Origin: Swaminathania salitolerans
GTDB taxonomy: Bacteria > Pseudomonadota > Alphaproteobacteria > Acetobacterales > Acetobacteraceae
Assembly: GCF_025994315.1 (NCBI RefSeq)
Contig: NZ_BAQE01000002.1
Length of the DNA: 64,000 nucleotides
Reading direction: 5' to 3' (one strand)
Shown: positions 62,384 through 64,000 of the stretch, in pieces
Numbering within the stretch: the first letter of the stretch is position 1
Layout: each line of letters starts with the position of its first letter
The notes under the pieces: model-generated
Told to the model about the DNA's origin: nothing
What the model saw: the letters and a program-made list of their open reading frames with translations, nothing else
The model's database searches: none
Program-made: the position numbers and the translations under genes

Positions 62384-63541
62384 TCAAGGCAGCAGGACGG
62401 TAGCGACCGCCGTAGCGGCAATGCCTTCCTCACGTCCCGTGAAGCCCAGCCGTTCCGAGGTCGTCGCCTTCACCGAAATACGGTCGATCTCGACCTGCAG
62501 CAACGATGCCAGGCGCTCGCGCATGGCCTGGGCGTGCGGGCCGATCTTCGGACGCTCGCAGATCAGGGTGACATCGGCATTGATGAGCATGCCACCGCGC
62601 TGACGGATGCGCTCTCCGGCATGGACCAGAAAACGGGCGGAATCCATATCTTTCCACTCATTGTCGCTCGGGGGAAAATGCCGCCCGATATCGCCCTCTG
62701 CAAGCGCGCCATATATGGCGTCGCACAAGGTATGGATGCCGACATCGGCATCGGAGTGACCGGCCAGCCCGCGATCGTGGGGAATCGTGATGCCGCAGAG
62801 AATCAGGGGGCGTCCGGCCTCGAAGGCGTGAACGTCATATCCAAGTCCCGTGCGTGGCAGGGGCATCGAGCCGAGCAGTCTTTCGAGACGCACGAGATCC
62901 TCCGGAAGGGTCAGTTTGATATTGTCCTCGGCGCCTCTCACGAGAGCCACCGGATGACCGGCCTGCTCGAGAAGGGCGGCGTCATCCGTGACCGGCCCCT
63001 CGTGATCGCGATGAAGGGCGAGCAGAAGCGGGAAATGAAAGCCCTGAGGGGTCTGGGCCCGGTAGAGCGAATCGCGTGAGACGGTCGATTCGATCAGCCC
63101 GTCACGTGCGCGCTTGAGCGTATCTGCGACGGGTACCGCCGGGATCGCTCCCGGCTGCGCCTTCAGGGCTTCGATCACGTTCGTGATGACCTCTGCAGGC
63201 ACGTAAGGCCGCGCACCGTCATGCACCAGAACCAGATCGGGCGGTTCGGGGAGCTGCGCGAGCGCTTCCAGACCGGCGCGGACGCTGTCCTGTCGCTCCC
63301 GTCCGCCGGCGACAGGCGCGAGACACGCCATACCCTCGAGCGCCTCCACGAGCCGCGGATCGTCGCCGACCGGCTGTACGACGCTGACATGACCGCAAAG
63401 CGCTTCGGCGGCATGTCTGATGACTGGCTTGCCGCCGAGCAGGATATACTGCTTCGGAAGCGCGTCAGGGGCGGAGAGAGGGCTGGCATCGGCGAAGCGG
63501 CGACCCGAACCGGCAGCGAGAAGAATGGCAGCAATACGCAT
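62384..63541 (-). CDS. ispDF: Bifunctional IspDF (MEP pathway)
   Basis: Fusion of 4-diphosphocytidyl-methylerythritol synthase (IspD) and MEcPP synthase (IspF), two steps of isoprenoid synthesis. The IspD half (about residues 1-220) starts with ILLAAGSGRRF, then PKQYILLGGKPV and HDGARPYVP. The IspF half starts near 225 with GLGYDVHAFEAGRPL, and has the metal-binding GHSDADVGIHTLCDAIYGAL. The fused form is common in alphaproteobacteria. ATG 63541 gives the canonical N terminus; a TTG at 63571 is an alternative. Convergent with the small membrane gene. Confidence 0.95.
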   Translation of the reverse strand: MRIAAILLAAGSGRRFADASPLSAPDALPKQYILLGGKPVIRHAAEALCGHVSVVQPVGDDPRLVEALEGMACLAPVAGGRERQDSVRAGLEALAQLPEPPDLVLVHDGARPYVPAEVITNVIEALKAQPGAIPAVPVADTLKRARDGLIESTVSRDSLYRAQTPQGFHFPLLLALHRDHEGPVTDDAALLEQAGHPVALVRGAEDNIKLTLPEDLVRLERLLGSMPLPRTGLGYDVHAFEAGRPLILCGITIPHDRGLAGHSDADVGIHTLCDAIYGALAEGDIGRHFPPSDNEWKDMDSARFLVHAGERIRQRGGMLINADVTLICERPKIGPHAQAMRERLASLLQVEIDRISVKATTSERLGFTGREEGIAATAVATVLLP

Positions 63542-63664
63542 GATGGTCAGGGAATGCGGATTTGCGGGCAAGGCGTCAAGCCCAAGAACGACGTCCCGAC
63601 CGCCACATGACGGCCGGGAAGGGCGAGCGACCGGGGATCGCTGCAGGGAGCGACCGGTTCGGTC

Positions 63665-64000
63665 TCAGCGTCCGATATCGCGCAGGCGGACGCCCCTGTT
63701 GAGCTTCTGCTCGAGGGATTCGAGCGAGACGCCCCGGGTCTCGGGCACGAAGGCGAGGGTGACGAGAATGAAGGCCGCGTTCAGAGCCGCGTAGAGCCAG
63801 AAGGTATGCGAGGCGCCGAGCGTGCCGAGCAGGGTGAGAAAGGTCATGCCCACGACCCAGTTGGCGACCCAGTTCGTCACGGTTGAGCAGGTGATCCCGA
63901 AATCGCGGCCCTGGAGCGGCTGTACCTCGGCGCAGAGAACCCAGATCAGCGGTCCGGCGGAGAAGGCGAAGCCGGTGATGAAAAGCAGCAGCACCGCGAC
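63665..64000 (-). CDS. MFS sugar porter, C-terminal part (cut by window edge)
   Basis: The last 112 or so codons of a major facilitator superfamily sugar transporter. It has the C-terminal helices (MLLLFITGFAFSAGPLIWVL, then TNWVANWVVGMTFLTLLGTL) and the family end signature PETRGVSLESLEQKL, as in GalP/XylE/AraE-type sugar:proton symporters. The frame is open at base 64000, so the start lies beyond. The sugar cannot be predicted from this part. Confidence 0.88.
   Translation of the reverse strand, partial: VAVLLLFITGFAFSAGPLIWVLCAEVQPLQGRDFGITCSTVTNWVANWVVGMTFLTLLGTLGASHTFWLYAALNAAFILVTLAFVPETRGVSLESLEQKLNRGVRLRDIGR

Overview
The window is high-GC DNA from an alphaproteobacterium, most likely an acetic acid bacterium (Acetobacteraceae). 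Supporting this are the carA gene fused to an N-terminal helix-turn-helix domain, a fused ispDF, an ATP12-type F1 assembly factor, a cytochrome c maturation (Ccm) operon, lptFGD-surA-rsmA without pdxA, the order yqeY-dnaG-rpoD, and several secreted proteins of no recognised family. The family assignment is inference. Most of the window is core chromosome. I saw no transposase, integrase, phage gene, CRISPR array, rRNA or tRNA, but tRNAs were not searched exhaustively.

Layout. 1-2.4 kb: end of cmk and rpsA with a strong terminator. 2.5-9.9 kb: three large glycosyltransferases on the + strand, two of them multidomain fusions with internal repeats; this is the main accessory island. 9.9-10.4 kb: a possibly decayed small gene. 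10.4-17.1 kb (-): ilvA, greA, carB, carA. The carA promoter side holds two matching inverted repeats. 17.3-25.3 kb (+): yqeY-like gene, dnaG, rpoD, an acetyltransferase, rpsF-rpsR-rplI, cfa. 25.4-33.0 kb (-): a cold-shock gene with a long leader, then the lptF-lptG-lptD-surA-rsmA operon for outer membrane assembly. 33.3-34.3 kb (+): an acrylyl-CoA reductase type oxidoreductase. 34.4-40.3 kb (-): ccmC-D-E-F-G-H-I, nearly every junction overlapping, plus a small zinc-ribbon membrane protein. 40.4-47.8 kb: EVE protein, a MocR regulator divergent from a flavin-binding PNPOx-like protein with a six-copy AACTGG array between them, a hydrolase-TPR fusion, a siderophore-interacting protein, an aldehyde dehydrogenase and a secreted protein. 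48.0-52.6 kb: EcsC family, small membrane protein, aat, two tandem paralogous exported proteins, a Pro/Tyr-rich exported protein, bcp. 52.6-62.0 kb (+): a YhdP/AsmA-like giant, rarA, a pseudouridine synthase, a second AsmA protein and ATP12. 62.1-64.0 kb: a 57-residue membrane protein, ispDF (-) and the end of a sugar transporter (-).

Themes. Translation and replication genes (rpsA, greA, dnaG, rpoD, rpsF-rpsR-rplI, rsmA), pyrimidine/arginine precursor supply (carAB, cmk) and envelope construction (LptDFG, SurA, two AsmA-like proteins, the glycosyltransferases, Cfa) dominate. The most unusual points are the CarA-HTH fusion facing paired operator-like dyads, the tandem AACTGG array at the MocR promoter, the repeat-bearing glycosyltransferases, and an excess of short GC-rich tandem repeats of 14-17 bp between about 33 and 57 kb, both between genes and inside coding regions.
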